From positions 620,001-684,000 of the forward strand of contig ML978131.1 of the NCBI GenBank assembly GCA_010015805.1: a stretch of DNA of 64,000 nucleotides, in the 5' to 3' direction. Shown in pieces: positions 41,115 to 53,632 of this stretch; the first letter of the stretch is position 1; the number at the start of each line of letters is the position of its first letter. The notes beneath the pieces were generated by a model. That model made no database searches and was not told the origin of the DNA. It worked only from the letters and a program-made list of their open reading frames with translations. This DNA is from Rhizodiscina lignyota (taxonomy: Eukaryota > Ascomycota > Dothideomycetes > Aulographales > Rhizodiscinaceae). Made by a program: the position numbers and the translations under genes.

Positions 41115-43125
41115 TCAATGGAACTCATTCTTCTCCCTGTTCACATCGTTCTCGAGGAATATCTCCGTCTTGTTGTTCATCTTGCGATTGATCGGCTCGT
41201 TTTCGCAAAGCAAGCACATAATCAGGCCCAAGCCGCCAAATGACAGCGAGCTTAATGCCGTCATCTTCAAGCCGTGCGCATAGCTCCACTTGTACGCCTC
41301 AGAAGCGACGCCAAGGATGTTCGCATTGATACCCGGGATAGCTTCGAGAGCGCTTGAACCTAATGGGAACGCCGCGAGGAGCTGCGATGCCGACGATTCC
41401 GACAATCCCGCTGCGATAGCTGCTTGTGGCACCGTCGCAGCCGCCTTCGAAGCCTGCGTGTTCGTGAGAATCGACACGTAAATCGCCTGTGCCAGACTCC
41501 CGCCCGCGAATCTTGCGACGCCCGACAGGCCGCCCGAAATGCCCAAGTCGTGCTGGTGCACGCCCAGCTGCGTGAAGACGACGCTCTCGTACTGCGCCCA
41601 GCCGAAGAACGTCTGCTCGAGGAACGTCACCGCGATGATGAGGCCTTTGTTGTACGGTGTGACAAGCGCGAACAGCCCGCCGAAGATCAGCATGCCGATC
41701 CAGGAGATGTTGAGCGTCCACCACCAGTGCTTGAAGACGTTGCCGAAGGCGATCAGGAGGCATGCGCCGAAGACGAGGCCGAGATTACCAGGGAGGGTGA
41801 GCAGGAGTTCGGTGCTGCGAGATGTGGTTGGGGTGAGGTAGAACACATTGACGGCGGTCGGGTAGAGGACGTTTATACCGTAGTCTGCAGAGACATTAGT
41901 ACATTGTTGCGCAAAATTTGATGAGGGTGCTGTTTGCGCTGTACTGGGCTGCAGCAATGCATTCGTGGGTTGCTAAAATCTGCTCGTGCAGCTCGACATT
42001 GAATTGCAAAATGCTCATTGGAAATTCCACAAACTGTGACAAACGAAACCGACTTACAGAACATCGTAACGATAAACGCCAAAATGAACGGAACCGTAAA
42101 CTCGCGCCCGTAGTGAGAACGGAAGACATATGGCGGGCAGAGCTTATACTTCGTATTGCTGAACGTCTCCCAAAACGCAAAGGCGATAATCAGACCAAAT
42201 CCGACGCACATGGGCGCGATGACGGTGACGTCTGTAGACTTCTTGTAGGTCGTGTTGATGATACCGACGAGCACAAGACAGATGCCAGGGATGATGAGGA
42301 CAGCGCCCACATAATCGAGTCCGCGAAGACCTTCTTTCCAGGGTACGCCCTTGGGGTGCTTTGGTGGATGATACCAGATGGCGAGACTGACAAGGGAGAT
42401 GAATTGGGCGATGAAGCCGCCCCAGAAGATGAATTTCCATCTGTACTGCTGATCAGCTACGAATATCAATTGAGGTAATCTCACTTACCCGTCACCACTG
42501 TCAATAGCATAGCGTCCAACAACAGGTCCAATGACAACAATGATGAACACAAACCCGTCGGATAAGGTGATTCCAATGTGGCGGTACTTATTCGGCATCA
42601 ATTCCGGGATCGAGCACATGGCCATCTGACAGTGTCCTGCGCCGAAACCCGTGATCGCCAGAGCAGCGGTGAATTGCTTATAGTCCTTGGAAGTGGCGGC
42701 AATGATGTATCCAACGCAGCAGAGCACGTGTCCAAACAGAAGAAACAATCGACGACCGAAAATGTCAGAGTTCGCACCAGCCCAGAGAAATCCGAGAGCG
42801 CTGCCAGTTGTGTACGCGGGGACGTACCATACTACAGAGGTGGCAGATCCAAGGACGACGGACAGTTTTGTTTGCATTGCGGCAGTTGTTGGAACAGGCC
42901 AGAATGAGAGACCAAATGTCGAGGACAGAATCTGAAAACGTTAGAATCCAATCCGATATTGTTATTGTGTTTACTCACGAAGATCACCCACCACGTCTTC
43001 ATCGTGATGGTAACATCTTCTGCTGGAACATATTCATGGGGAGGTGTAACAGATACCTCCTCCACTTTCTCAATGTCGCCCTTCTCTTGAATGCTGTGAG
43101 TGTTTTCTTCCATTGCTTCAGCCAT
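41115..43125 (-). CDS. TRI12-type MFS efflux transporter, possible frameshift
   Basis: Four exons on the minus strand: 43125-42979, 42931-42489, about 42445-42058 and 41884-41115. The protein is ~580 aa with 14 predicted membrane segments. Family blocks of the trichothecene efflux pump type (TRI12, also siderophore-like) are SDIFGRRLFLLFGHVL (motif A), LMPNKYRHIGI, IGPVVGRYAI, GGFIAQFISL, YHPPKHP, RGLDYVGAV, FYYGINVLYPT and FGWAQYESVV. Introns 42932-42978 (GTGAGT/TTTCAG) and 41885-42057 (GTAAGT, CTAAT, GCAG) are clear. At the second junction the strongest sites (GTAAGT at 42488, CAGCAG ending 42446) leave the frame one base short. A weaker donor, GTGACG, with the TAG acceptor would keep frame at the cost of a 39-bp intron. 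So the gene is either oddly spliced or carries a one-base loss. Plasma-membrane export of a small molecule is expected; it begins the 41-60 kb metabolic cluster. Confidence 0.82.
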
Positions 43126-43726
43126 GTCGCAATCTCAAGAATTGGGGAGTCTGACAAGGCGGATCAGATACCCAGCTGCTCGAGAGGAGCGAGGTATATT
43201 ATTACCTTTACCTCCAGCATCGTTCCGCGCGCGAAACTCGAGCGGAAGTCATTTGCAAGATTGGAGATCTCCACCCCTGGAATGGATTAGTGCACCGACA
43301 TCAACTGCACGTCTCAGAGGCCAAGCTACACGGAAGAGGCCGTTGTGGGGCCTAGGCCTGCTTCTCCAGCTGAGACTATGGGGTTGGAGCCTTGGAGGTT
43401 CTAGTTGTTCGGTATATCCCGTAGAGATTCGGGAGAAGACAGTATGTTGATGGGACGGATGTCGTTTTCCTGAAGGAAGCAGGAATCCATGTGATGATGA
43501 TCTTCGCGGCGTGAGCCGCATTCTCGCTAAATAGCGTTTGGTCGTATTCAGTGTGGAGATTTAAGGCTGTTGGTCTTGGTCAATCAAGATTTTGTTGTCT
43601 TGAGCAATGGATATTGAACTCCGAAAACTCTCCGTGAGCCCGAATTTCGAGTCCAAGAATGTCGGACAACTTCGCAACTTCACGAGAACATCTGCTGACT
43701 TATATTTCTACTTCATAGCGGCAGAG
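43126..43726. other. Intergenic region, TRI12 promoter side
   Basis: 601 bp upstream of the transporter and downstream of the EthD gene. No gene seen. Confidence 0.45.
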
Positions 43727-44417
43727 TTATTGACGTAGAACTCCATCTTTGCCGCCTTGGTCGTGTACGGCAGGACCAAAGATCAGGTTATCATAGCCTG
43801 CCATGCACTTGATTCCTGCACCAGCAACGTCCATGAAATGATCACAATCCGGAGCCAATGCTGCTGCATACTCAGGGCTCTGATAATAGTCAGCAACAAG
43901 TCAATGATAGAGGTAAATGTTGCAGGAGCTCTGACCTTGAAAAAGCGTTCCCAATCGTCCCAACTCTTGACCCCTGTCTCGAACGTCAGCATACAGAAGG
44001 AGTTTGGTAGAGCCAGACGTACAAATCTCAGAGCAGCCGTCAAAGTCCAGAAGGTCCATACCCAAGGCCTTCACCTTCTCCTTGGCTTCGGGGGTTTGAT
44101 GGAACTACTGATATCAGAGTGGGTCCAGAATGATTCCAAGCTCGGAGGCTCACCTGTGTATATCGCTGGATCTTCACGACATTGAATTCTTTCGACGCAA
44201 GTGTCAGGTCTGCATGAACAGTCTCCCAATGACGATGGAATTGCTCGTATGAGACGTTTGGTAGCTTCTTGAAAAAGAATGTCAATTTGACATAAGCTAT
44301 GTTTCCTGTTAGTACGGGATGTTTTTAGAGGTGAAACGACTGACGCTGATAATTCGGCTTTGCATCATATGAAAGTTGAGGATTAGAGAATTGATGATCA
44401 ATCTTCTTGTGCGTCAT
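43727..44417 (-). CDS. EthD-domain (dimeric alpha-beta barrel) protein
   Basis: Five short exons on the minus strand: 44417-44345, 44296-44154, 44104-44023, 43973-43936 and 43879-43727, 162 aa. All four introns are 48-56 bp, and every junction keeps phase. The spliced protein reads like the fungal EthD family: LTFFFKKLPNVSYEQFHRHWETVHADL, RYTQFHQTPEAKEKVKALGM, DGCSEIWVKSWDDWERFFKSPEYAAAL, and KCMAGYDNLIFG. In fungal pathways this fold works as a small decarboxylase, dehydratase or cyclase on aromatic or polyketide intermediates (for example in anthraquinone pathways). The conserved His in FHRHW and the HADLT block are present. It sits between the TRI12 pump and the alcohol dehydrogenase, all on the minus strand. 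The exact reaction cannot be read from the sequence. Confidence 0.85.
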
Positions 44418-44809
44418 TTTGAAAGTTATCTGCTCAGGAATATTTTGAAGACTGAATAAGAATAAATATATCTTTGGCAATACGGAGTGAACTGTTACGC
44501 TGAAATAGAGATCCAGACAAGGAGTGAGGAGTGAAAGCATTTCCGGCAGCGGCACCCTCAGCGATCTACGAACGGACGCCAATGTCCGCATGAGTGCGGA
44601 GTGCATAATGCAGAGACCACCATACAGTGCGCCATGAAACGACGTGTATTCAGGCGACGATCTTGATCCGGTCAACCAGCCAGATGATTGAAGACTGACC
44701 GGTATGAAATATTTTCGTACGACTCTACTTCTGCTTGGTCAATCTACCTATGAGCTATCCTGTGCATATCAAGGTCCAAACGACACGTGACACCTACATA
44801 TGCATGAGG
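44418..44809. other. Intergenic region
   Basis: 392 bp between two minus-strand genes; no gene seen. Confidence 0.5.
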
Positions 44810-45887
44810 CTAGAACACGATGACCATCCTCTTGGATGCTTTTCCCGCATCCATGTCCTTCACCATTTGTGGCATCTCTTCCAGCTTCTTGAACTCCACC
44901 TCCGGCACAATGTTGTGTTTTGCAGTGAAGTCTACAGCCTTCTTCATTCGCTGGGGAATACCAGTGTTCTCTCCCTTAATCCTGTAGTTGTTGACAACGA
45001 TGTCAAACGCCGGAAACTCCAACGGCTTCACAGGGAGACCGACAACCATCAGCAAGCCATTTATCCTTATCACCTTTGTGGCGCTCTGATATGCCGGTGT
45101 GGCATTACTGTATACCGCCGCAGCGTGTACACCACCGTCCGTGAGCTTCTTGATTTCCTCGACGTAGTTTGGGTTCTTCAACGAGTTGAATGTGGCATCT
45201 GCGCCCATCTGCTTCGCAACCTCGAGCATTGGATCGTTGACGTCTATGCCGATGACCTTGTACCCCATTGCCTTAGCATACTGTGTCGCAAACTGTCCCA
45301 GACCACCGCAACCAACTACAGCAAACCACTGGCCCTCCTTGAGGTCACAGCTGTCGACGGAATGGAATGCGGTAATGCCGGCGCAGAATAAAGGACTCGA
45401 TTTCTCGATTGGCAGACTGTCCGGCAATATAATCGCATTCTCCCAATCACAGGCAGCATATTCTGCAAAGAAGCCGTCTGTCATAAGACCCTGTACCTTC
45501 GGACCTCCTGGGTTTGGATTTTTACAGGCCAGGTTATGGACCATGCATCCTTCGCATTGAAAGCAACAGTTGATGATATAGCCCATCCCAATCCTATCTC
45601 CAACTTTGAAGCCCTTGCCCTCTGCTGATGGATGTATCTTTTCGATTATGCCAACGCCCTCGTGGCCCATTGTATACGGAGTGTCACCATCGGGTCGGAT
45701 ATCCATGATCAGATCGGAATGACAGAGGGAAGCGCCTTTGATCTTGACCAGAAACTGGCCTTCGCCGGGCTCAGGGATAGGTACGTCGTTTATAACGACT
45801 GCATCCTTCTTCTACAGGATATAGTCAGTATTTTCAACCGTCGGAAGATGAAATAGAACGAACTTTGTCATATTGAGCAGCCTTCAT
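44810..45887 (-). CDS. Zinc-dependent alcohol dehydrogenase (MDR family)
   Basis: Two exons on the minus strand, 45887-45864 and 45811-44810, 341 aa, the usual length for the yeast-ADH-like group. The 24-bp first exon gives MKAAQYDK and joins KKDAVVINDVPIPEPG. The intron 45812-45863 (52 bp) has the donor GTTCGT and CTGTAG acceptor. Zinc ligands: catalytic Cys in LCHSD, His-Glu in GHEGVG; structural zinc cysteines in NCCFQCEGCMVHNLAC. The cofactor fold motif is VVGCGGLGQFATQYAKAMGYKVIGID, with the acidic residue (Asp after VIGI) indicating NAD(H) preference. It probably interconverts an alcohol and an aldehyde or ketone. Being in the cluster, it could supply a ketone to the Baeyer-Villiger enzyme at 53.6 kb. 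Confidence 0.95.
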
Positions 45888-47029
45888 CTTGAACCATTCA
45901 ATGGCAATGGTGATAGACACTACTAGTCGATTCCGTAGGAGAGGAAGATATCACAGCAGAGGTATACTCTAGATTGCATGTAACCCCGAATACCTACAGA
46001 TCCATTCTCAAAAGTGAGCGATTCAGCTGGAGCGTCATCACGTCGCACGGCCAGTCATGTTCATTTGCGACCAACAGCTTCCACGGCGCTGCGGAACGCA
46101 TCAAGCGGAAAACGTGAAGCGATGCAATTCCCCGCTTCAAATCGGGTGCCTCGAATTCTCCGTAAGCGTGTGGAGAGGTCCCTGTGACCTTGAAGACGGA
46201 AACATGTCTTGGGACGGCATTTGTACACTGACGTGGTGCGTTGGTGGTGGACTTGGTGAGTGCTGTGAGGTTGGCGAACCTCGAGATCGTATGGGCCAAA
46301 TTTAACTATGCCGAAAAGGGAAATAGTTAGAGTGGAGTAGAGCGACCTCACGATACCAATGCGGCGAGAGTATTTGATATCTGTAGACCATTTGCCCCAA
46401 ACCCAACATTTCAAATCCTACATTCATTTAGTCCCAGTTATCAATCCTCGAACGCTGGCGGAGCGTCTATTTCATCGGATGCGGGATCTACTCAGCCTGT
46501 GCTACGACTTAGCAACTTTCAATCTCTTCATTTTTGACATTCCACGATTCCAAATCCCCTATATACGAAGGGTAAGAGCTGCTGGTTTCAGCCCTTTACG
46601 AGTCAAAATCACATTGTGAGAAGAAAGTATGAGCGGCAGTTAGGTCTATATCCTGTACGTGGAAAGATGTTCCAAAAGCTGCTAGGTTGCAGTTAGACAT
46701 TTTGCCGAAGACATTCATTATTTCGAAGTCTCGCTGTACTAAATACATGACTCATTGAGAATTTACTGGCTTCCAGCAAACTGAGACTACCGGGATCAGG
46801 AAGAGCGCCACCAACATGCACCATCCCGTGGACCAACCATATATCTGTAACAAGCATTGCAAGACACAAAAGTTTTTCCTATTTCTCGAGCACAAACCGA
46901 GAGTGCTTCTCTGATAAGCTCTTGGGAGATTCAGAATTCACGGACCTATAATCGAGAGTTTTCTTTAACGCTTCGCGGCTACACTGCAAGATAGTCAGTG
47001 ACAGCTCGTTAATACCGTCGAGGCAGGAC
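45888..47029. other. Intergenic region
   Basis: 1.1 kb with only short frames lacking ATG starts or family features. Promoter of the alcohol dehydrogenase at the left. Confidence 0.45.
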
Positions 47030-48917
47030 TTACACTTTCATATTGAGACTCGGCTTCTGCCAAGTATTAAACGCCACCATGTTCTTCATGTCGCCATCCG
47101 GATCCCACTCCCAAGCGCCATCAGTGCTCACGAGATCGTAATTCCACAATAGTCGGGCCAAGATAATACGCATTTCCATGTAGCTCAGGTGCTTTCCGAT
47201 GCATCCCCGCGGACCAAGTGAGAATGGTTGCATGCCTTTCTTGTTATCGCCGGTCCACTCTTTGTCGATCCATCGCTCTGGAATGAATGCATCAGGCTGA
47301 CTGAAGTTGTTCGGATTGTGGCTGGCGGCCCAGCTGGAGACTGCGACAGAGGTGCCTTCAGGAACCCAGTTGCCATCGATGTAATCGCCGCCTTTAGGCA
47401 CTGTACGAAGCAAACCAGCAGGGACCTGGGTTACGCGGAACAAATTAGCAATCTCTCAATTAGCTTGTAAGCGTGTCAGCGAGGTTGTTGCCGTATCTCC
47501 TGATCTTCCCAAACGCGCTGATTGGAGGCAGTTCAGGCAGACTCAGTTGCTAGACGGACTTGGCGATATTGAAATGTACAGTAAAACTTGACTCACCGGT
47601 GGGTGTACACGCAGGCCTTCCTCGATGCAAGCGTTCATATAGATGAGGTCTTTGCAGCGCTCGTTCGTAATATCGGACTCCTTCTCGAAAGCCGAACGAA
47701 TTTCGTTCACCAACTTTTCGTACTTGTCAGGATTGCGGAGAAGGCGAGCAGTAAGACCGGAGAGAGCATTCGCCGTCGTTTCGCTTCCAGCAACAATGAA
47801 CAGTGCTCCGTTGACAATTACTTCGTCTTGCTTGAGATCATGTCGTTCCTTCTGCTTCAGGATATACCAGATAAAGTCTCTGTGGTCACTGTCTGGCCGG
47901 GAAAGTCTTCGAAGTACCTTCTCCTTGCTCTGTATGAGATGTTGTCGTCTACGGCGACGGAACTCCGCTGGGATCGTGTGCTCCACGAGCCAGGTCTGCA
48001 TCGCACCTCCGGCCTCAGCGAAGCGGCGCGTCCCTTGCTCCATGGCACCAGCCTTGACCGTCTCGAAGATCAGAGAGACCCACTCAATAAATTTGCCCGC
48101 ATCTAAGCAGCCAAATGGCTCACCGAATGCCAAGTCACCGATAATGTCGAAAGTGGTGAAATTCAGCCAATTGACGAGATTGAACTCTTCGCTTCTCTTC
48201 CCCATCTCGCCAAGCTTCTGAATGAGTACGTTTACATAGCCTTGAACAATGTGCTCTTGGTCTTCAAGTGCCTTTTGAGAGAATGAATATGCCATAGCTC
48301 GACGTTGACGGGCGTGGTTTGCGTCATCCGCCATAGTCAGAGTAGTAACTCCCGGGATGGGGTCTGGGAACATTAGTCAAATCTCCAATACCACCTGGGA
48401 ATCCAACTTACCAACAGAACCGACATGGATTGGGTCCTTATGCATATTCAGATGACCCTGGCGATGGCCATAAATATCCTCCCAGGCCTGTGCACTATCG
48501 AAAGAAAGTTCGTTGGGCATCACGCGGACAACAGAGCCTAAGGGGAAGTTAGAGAAATTTTCCCAAAAGGCAAACTTGTCGCTACATTGCTGGACATACC
48601 ATATTTCCTATGCATCGCAATCGTCGCCATGGGCAAACGCCCTCGAAGAAGATAGTAAATTGCGGGGACCTTCGAATCATCGTCAGTATAAATGCTGTAG
48701 AACGTGTCCTCGGACATACTGGACTAATTTTATTCAGGAACGGGCCTGGGTATTTAGCAAGGCGGTGGAAATAGAGGCGATAGACCACTATGGAGAGCGC
48801 ATAGAGGACTCCCTGTATAGTATGTCAGCATTGCTCTTCTTGGACATGACATCTGAACCATACAGCACCGACGGCCGCTAACGCAGCTGGAATAATAAGA
48901 TCGCTAAGATTCCCCAT
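47030..48917 (-). CDS. Cytochrome P450 monooxygenase
   Basis: Six exons on the minus strand: 48917-48864, 48812-48720, 48669-48600, 48537-48412, 48363-47597 and 47425-47030, 501 aa. Membrane anchor: residues 1-35 (MGNLSDLIIPAALAAVGAG...YALSIVVYRLYF) followed by KYPGP. I-helix oxygen-binding motif AGSETT (in FIVAGSETTANALSG), K-helix E-x-x-R in EEGLRVHPP, PERW block, and heme-binding FSLGPRGCIGKHLS with the axial Cys. The layout resembles the TRI11/isotrichodermin-hydroxylase group of fungal P450s, which hydroxylate terpenoid or polyketide skeletons. It is an ER-bound monooxygenase that would introduce the alcohol used by the cluster's dehydrogenases. The last intron (47426-47596, 171 bp) is longer than the others. 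Confidence 0.95.
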
Positions 48918-49530
48918 GGTGAAGAATGTTTCCCCAAGTCAATTCGTTCAAATGAAAGACAACGAAGATGAAAGAGAACAGTTAACAACACTCAGAACCA
49001 AATTCGACCAAAACTTATATCCACCACGAAATGAAGCCAAAATGTCCCTGAGACCACTTGCATATTGTTTGAATTAGTGTCCCTGTGATATGCCGTCCTC
49101 CGTCTGTGGCTCTACATATTCGTCCGCCTTCTTCCCCACCTGCAGTCGAGACCGTTGTAGTGACTATTTTGCATGACGGCGCAGAAGCATGCCCCGCAGA
49201 ATACATTACTCGCTCAATTCTGCATTGTTTAGAAAGAGCGCCTGCAGCTGGAACCATGCAACAAGACTCCAGGGGTACGGGCAAAGTGTGAAGTGGGATT
49301 GAGGAAATCATTCTCCGGATGGCAGGGTTTGGCACTAGTGAATGTAATACGCCGAGTCGGCGCCCGCTATCCCTATGTATCGCAATTCCACGGTAATTCA
49401 GGGGTAGCTGGTTCTCGTTCAATCGAGCAACTCGAAATTTATGATACTATCTACAAAAGTTCGCTTTCATTGCAAATCCTGCGCCGAACGACCGTACCAT
49501 GCTTGCAAAGCCCACAAATAGCATAACCAG
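48918..49530. other. Intergenic region
   Basis: P450 promoter and SDR 3' flank, 613 bp; only short frames. Confidence 0.5.
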
Positions 49531-50542
49531 CTACAACTTCGTTAATCGTCCAGAAGATAATCGCTGACCACCGTCCACCGCGATGACCACACCATTACTG
49601 CAGTCCATGGTTAGCTTCGAACCCAACTGAAAGGGATTGGAGACAAACATATAAGAGGCAGCCGGAGAACATAACCACAGCATGGTGCCTGAGATGTCCC
49701 TTGGCTCGCCCAATCGTCCTCGAGGGTTATTCTTTTTCAACTCCGCATCTCCACCCAGAATGTCGATCAGGCCGTTCGCAAGCTTAGAAGGGAAGAACCC
49801 AGGGGCGACAACATTAGTGGTGATGTTGCGAGGGCCAAGCTCAACTGCCAATTGGCGGCCAAGATGGTCAGCAGCGGCTTTCGAGACGGCATACATGATA
49901 GTGCCATGCTCGCCAACGTGAGGCACATTTGTGCCTGCTGTAGAGCTTGTGATGATGACCCTCGATGGATCCTCAGGAGTTCCTGCTGCGGCGAGCATGG
50001 GAACCAGCCTGTGAAGGTCGTAAGCGTTTGTTCTGTGTAAATTGAATGACACTTACAATCTGACGAGATTGAATACGCCTCTAACATTGAGATCGAGCAC
50101 CTTCTGAGAAGACGAGTCTGGCGTTGGCTCGAAAGGACCTCCCCACGTTGCGCCAGCATTTGCGACAACTATGTCAATCTTGCTCTCGGTCTCTTTAATT
50201 TTGTTGACCAGTCGCTCGATTTCTTCTATCTGTGAGACATTTGCAGGAATGCCTACAGCCTTTCCTTTAATGCCAGGAAGTCTGTTCAACTTGTCGACTG
50301 CTTGGTCAATGCCCTGCTCGCCACCGGCTTTACGAGCAGTGATTATGACCTTTTTGGCTCCAGCTAGAAGGAAGCCAGTAGCTGCATAAAGACCGATGCC
50401 ACGCGATCCTGTGATATGAATCTGTTAGCTGTTGCTCGAAACGGCGCATGCATCTTTGAAAGTGGATCGGCAAACCTCCAGTAACCAGCGCGACTTTGCC
50501 ATCGAGGCGAAAGTATCGGTCGAATTGCCCAATGTCCGACAT
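49531..50542 (-). CDS. Short-chain dehydrogenase/reductase (SDR)
   Basis: Four exons on the minus strand: 50542-50476, 50408-50057, 50008-49649 and 49597-49531, 281 aa. Nucleotide-binding TGGSRGIG is formed across intron 1 (50409-50475). NAG is present in VVANAG, the catalytic Ser is in VIITSSTAG, and the Tyr-x3-Lys pair is in MYAVSKAAADHLG. PGFFPS and the C-terminal VDGG are classical-SDR marks. Introns are 48-67 bp with clear branch sites (CTAACA, CTAACC). It oxidises or reduces a hydroxyl or keto group with NAD(P). Divergent from the acyl-CoA ligase 363 bp away, a likely shared promoter within the cluster. Substrate unknown. Confidence 0.94.
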
Positions 50543-50905
50543 TGTTTTGTGCAGAACTAGCGAGTAAACTCAGCAAAGGGGAACAAAGATAAAGAATCAA
50601 TTGAGGATTCGCTAGGCGCGAAATTTCAACTCGGCAACTCTGTGTGCTGTTTAGCGTAGTGGTGTGAAGCTCTGGAGCTGCTTTTCCCCCCGCTTCCTCG
50701 GCCACCGAGATTCACCAGTCGGCACCGCGGGTTCGACGGCGGTTGGCGGCAAGACGCGTCGAACCTCGCAGGAAGATGCTTAAACGGTCCCGTCTTTGTC
50801 AGGATATCGTGAACAAAATGCAAAATATCCCCGTGGGGTTGGACTCCATGCACTTTTTCTCATTTCAATGGTGTTCGGCGCGTCTCCTTCATATTGAGAG
50901 TAGCA
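50543..50905. promoter_or_regulatory. Divergent promoter, SDR and acyl-CoA ligase
   Basis: 363 bp between two start codons of genes in the same cluster; probably a bidirectional control region. Confidence 0.5.
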
Positions 50906-52841
50906 ATGGTTTACAAGTCGCCATTCCCGGATCTAGATATCCCAAAGACAGATGTTCTGTCCTATCTCTTTCCAGAAGGACAGCCAGTGTCTGATGAACC
51001 GATATGGTTCAATTCAAACGACACGAGAGAGAACCTTTCGCCGAAGCAATTGCTCCAATGGGTGAAAAGACTCTGCGTAAGGAAGCTCCATGACATGCGC
51101 GTATCAGTTTGCTAAATAATACCCACAGCTCGGCCTAGACAGATTAGGCGTCAAGACAGGAGAGGTTGCGATGATCTTCACGCCAAACCAGATCTTTGTT
51201 CCCGTCACATACCTAGGCATAGTCGGCTCAAGACGAGTATTCAGTGGCTCGAATCCGGCATATACAGTTCAGGGTAAGGTGTATTTGTTGTTTTTCAATT
51301 GACAAGGCACTGACGACCGTCGCGTAGAAATGATATATCAGATACAGAATACGGAATGCAAAGTAATATTAGCGCATCCGAGCTTGACCAAGCACGCTCT
51401 CGATGCCGCTGAGGGTGCTGGCTTTCCCAAGGAGAGAATATTCCAACTCTCGGAGCACCCGACAAGACCGCTGCACGGTGTCAAGGACTGGAGGGAGATG
51501 ATTGGAACTCCACAAGAGGCAGACGCGTATCAGTGGAAGCCCATGACGCCCGAGGAATCGGTCAGCACCGTAGCCACAGTCAATTACTCGTCAGGGACAA
51601 CTGGCCTCCCCAAGGGTGTGTGTGTAAGCCACGCAAATCTCATCGCAAATGCGGAACAGCACATCTTCATGAAATATGAAGGCAAGCCTTTCGGCCGAGA
51701 CAATCATCCTCCTGAACGGTGGATTGGTTTCTTGCCCTTGTATCACGCATACGGTCAGCTTTGGTGCTGTCTGATGTGCATAAAACTTCAAGTGCCGATC
51801 TATGTCATGAAAAAGTTTGGATATGAAGGCTTCCTTCGCGTCATTCAGGACCGAAAGATTACCCATCTTCAAGTGGCACCTCCAATCCTCGTTATGCTGG
51901 CAAAGCGTCCTGAAACCGCCAAATATGACCTGAGCAGCATCACCGATGTGCTTTGCGGAGCAGCACCACTCTCAAGAGAATTACAGAATGAGATAATGCG
52001 ACGGTTTGGCTGCCAAGTCAATCAGGGCTGGGGAATGACGGAGGTTACATGTGGAGCACTGATGGTTCCTTTTGGAATCAAGGATGAGTAAGTCGAAACT
52101 ATGTCTGATTCTCACCTGATATAAAATGACTGACTTTGCGCAATAGCAACGGAAGCGTTGGCATGTTGATGCCGAACGTGGAACTTCTGCTCCTTGACGA
52201 CGACGGAAAAGAGGTTCCTGAAGGCCAACCGGGCGAGATCTTCGTGCGTGGACCCAATATTTGTCTTGGATATTGGAAAAATGAGAGAGCTACAACGGAA
52301 TCATTGAGCCCTGATGGATGGTTGAAGACTGGCGATGTTGCAGTAATGAAAAGGGATTGGTTTTGGATTGTCGACCGGAAGAAGGTAAGCTGATTCTCTC
52401 CCATCGTTTACTCTATCCGCTAACGCCGTCGTCACAGGAATTGATCAAAGTCAATGCTTTGCAAGTTGCCCCTGCGGAGCTCGAGGCAGTTCTGCTGGAG
52501 CATGATGACATTGCAGATGCTGGTTGCGTAGGAATCACACTGTAAGTTTGCCCAATTCCTGATGTAACCGCAGTTGCTGACACTTCTTTTCTAGGCACAG
52601 TGAGGAGTGGCCAAGAGCGTACGTTGCCTTGAAGGATCATGCTAAAGGCAAGATCAGCGAAAAGGACATCCAAGGATGGATGAAGGGCAAGGTGGCTAAG
52701 CATAAGCAGTTGGTTGGAGGGGTTGTTTTCATTGATGAAGTTCCCAAGCTCGCCAGTGGAAAGATCATACGGAAATTGCTTAAGGAATGGTCGAAGAGGG
52801 ACGCGCCTATACTCGAGGGAAAGGTCAAGGCAAGGTTATGA
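50906..52841 (+). CDS. Acyl-CoA / 4-coumarate-CoA ligase-like enzyme, PTS1-like end
   Basis: Six exons: 50906-51076, 51129-51273, 51328-52087, 52147-52384, 52438-52541 and 52595-52841, 554 aa. Introns are 52-59 bp. An ANL-superfamily adenylate-forming enzyme: P-loop YSSGTTGLPKGV, YHAYGQLW, GWGMTEVTC, GD followed by WIVDRKKELIKVNALQVAPAELE at the hinge, and GKIIRKLL with the catalytic lysine near the end. It activates a carboxylic acid to the AMP ester and then the CoA thioester. The C-terminal tripeptide is ARL, which fits the peroxisomal PTS1 consensus, so peroxisomal beta-oxidation or CoA ester use is likely. Domain order and size match fungal 4CL-like peroxisomal ligases. Divergent from the SDR. 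Confidence 0.95.
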
Positions 52842-53632
52842 GCAATTGTCCTCTTTGCTTTGCATGGCGTTCAGCAAAAGACTGGGTCAATTAATGTGAA
52901 GGCCAAAGGACGTCTCCGCGCGATAATTGTACTTTGCTTCATCTTCCATCAGAAGCTGATTCTGAATTGGATCAAAAGACATCCAGATCTTCATGTGATA
53001 ATTCCCCTCTCTGTGGAATGACATTAGATCCGGCGGAATCTGATTCAGCGCCCGCGATTCTGCGACTCATGGATGAGGCTCTGGAGCTGCAAGTAGCTGT
53101 ATATGACTCGAGCATCACCTTATCTTGCCGAGGCTAACGATAAAAAGGCTTAGAACCCCCGGTCGCCGCATATCTCGCAGCTTTTTCGTTACAAGTCCTT
53201 ACCGTGACACCCGTGATTGCCCCTCGCAAATGTATATCCGCTCTCTCACGAAGTACCTGAGCATCCCGCGACTCCGCGACGCTTAGATGACCATGCAGAA
53301 GAGACGGCTCTGCGGATATGCTTGCGCGACCATGTCGCCTGATCTGGGCCCTGCACAATGCAAGTGGAATTGGGGACGTGATGACCGAGGGCGGCTAACT
53401 ATAGACGCGTCTTCTTCATAGCTTTGGATCAAGGCGTCCTGCTTTGAGGCTCATACCACACCAGCGTGACGGTGCGATTGCCGCTTTGGACCGCGTGGTG
53501 GGTCTGGAATTTTTGTTTAAGAGACTGGTCTTTGCTACGACTTCTCTGACAATCTTCTTTTTTACTACCTGTCAGCGTCAGGAGCAGTTGGACAGCTTCG
53601 TTCGATACGCCTTTTGCGATTCAAAGGTAGAG
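52842..53632. other. Intergenic region between ligase and monooxygenase
   Basis: 791 bp; no gene I can support. Holds the ligase 3' end and the monooxygenase promoter. Confidence 0.5.

Noticed and set aside
43126-43450. Short plus-strand frames opposite the transporter
   Set aside because: Too short, antisense to the promoter region, no family features.
45994-46299. 101-codon minus-strand ORF upstream of the alcohol dehydrogenase
   Set aside because: Starts at TTG, lacks an ATG, and shows no domain.
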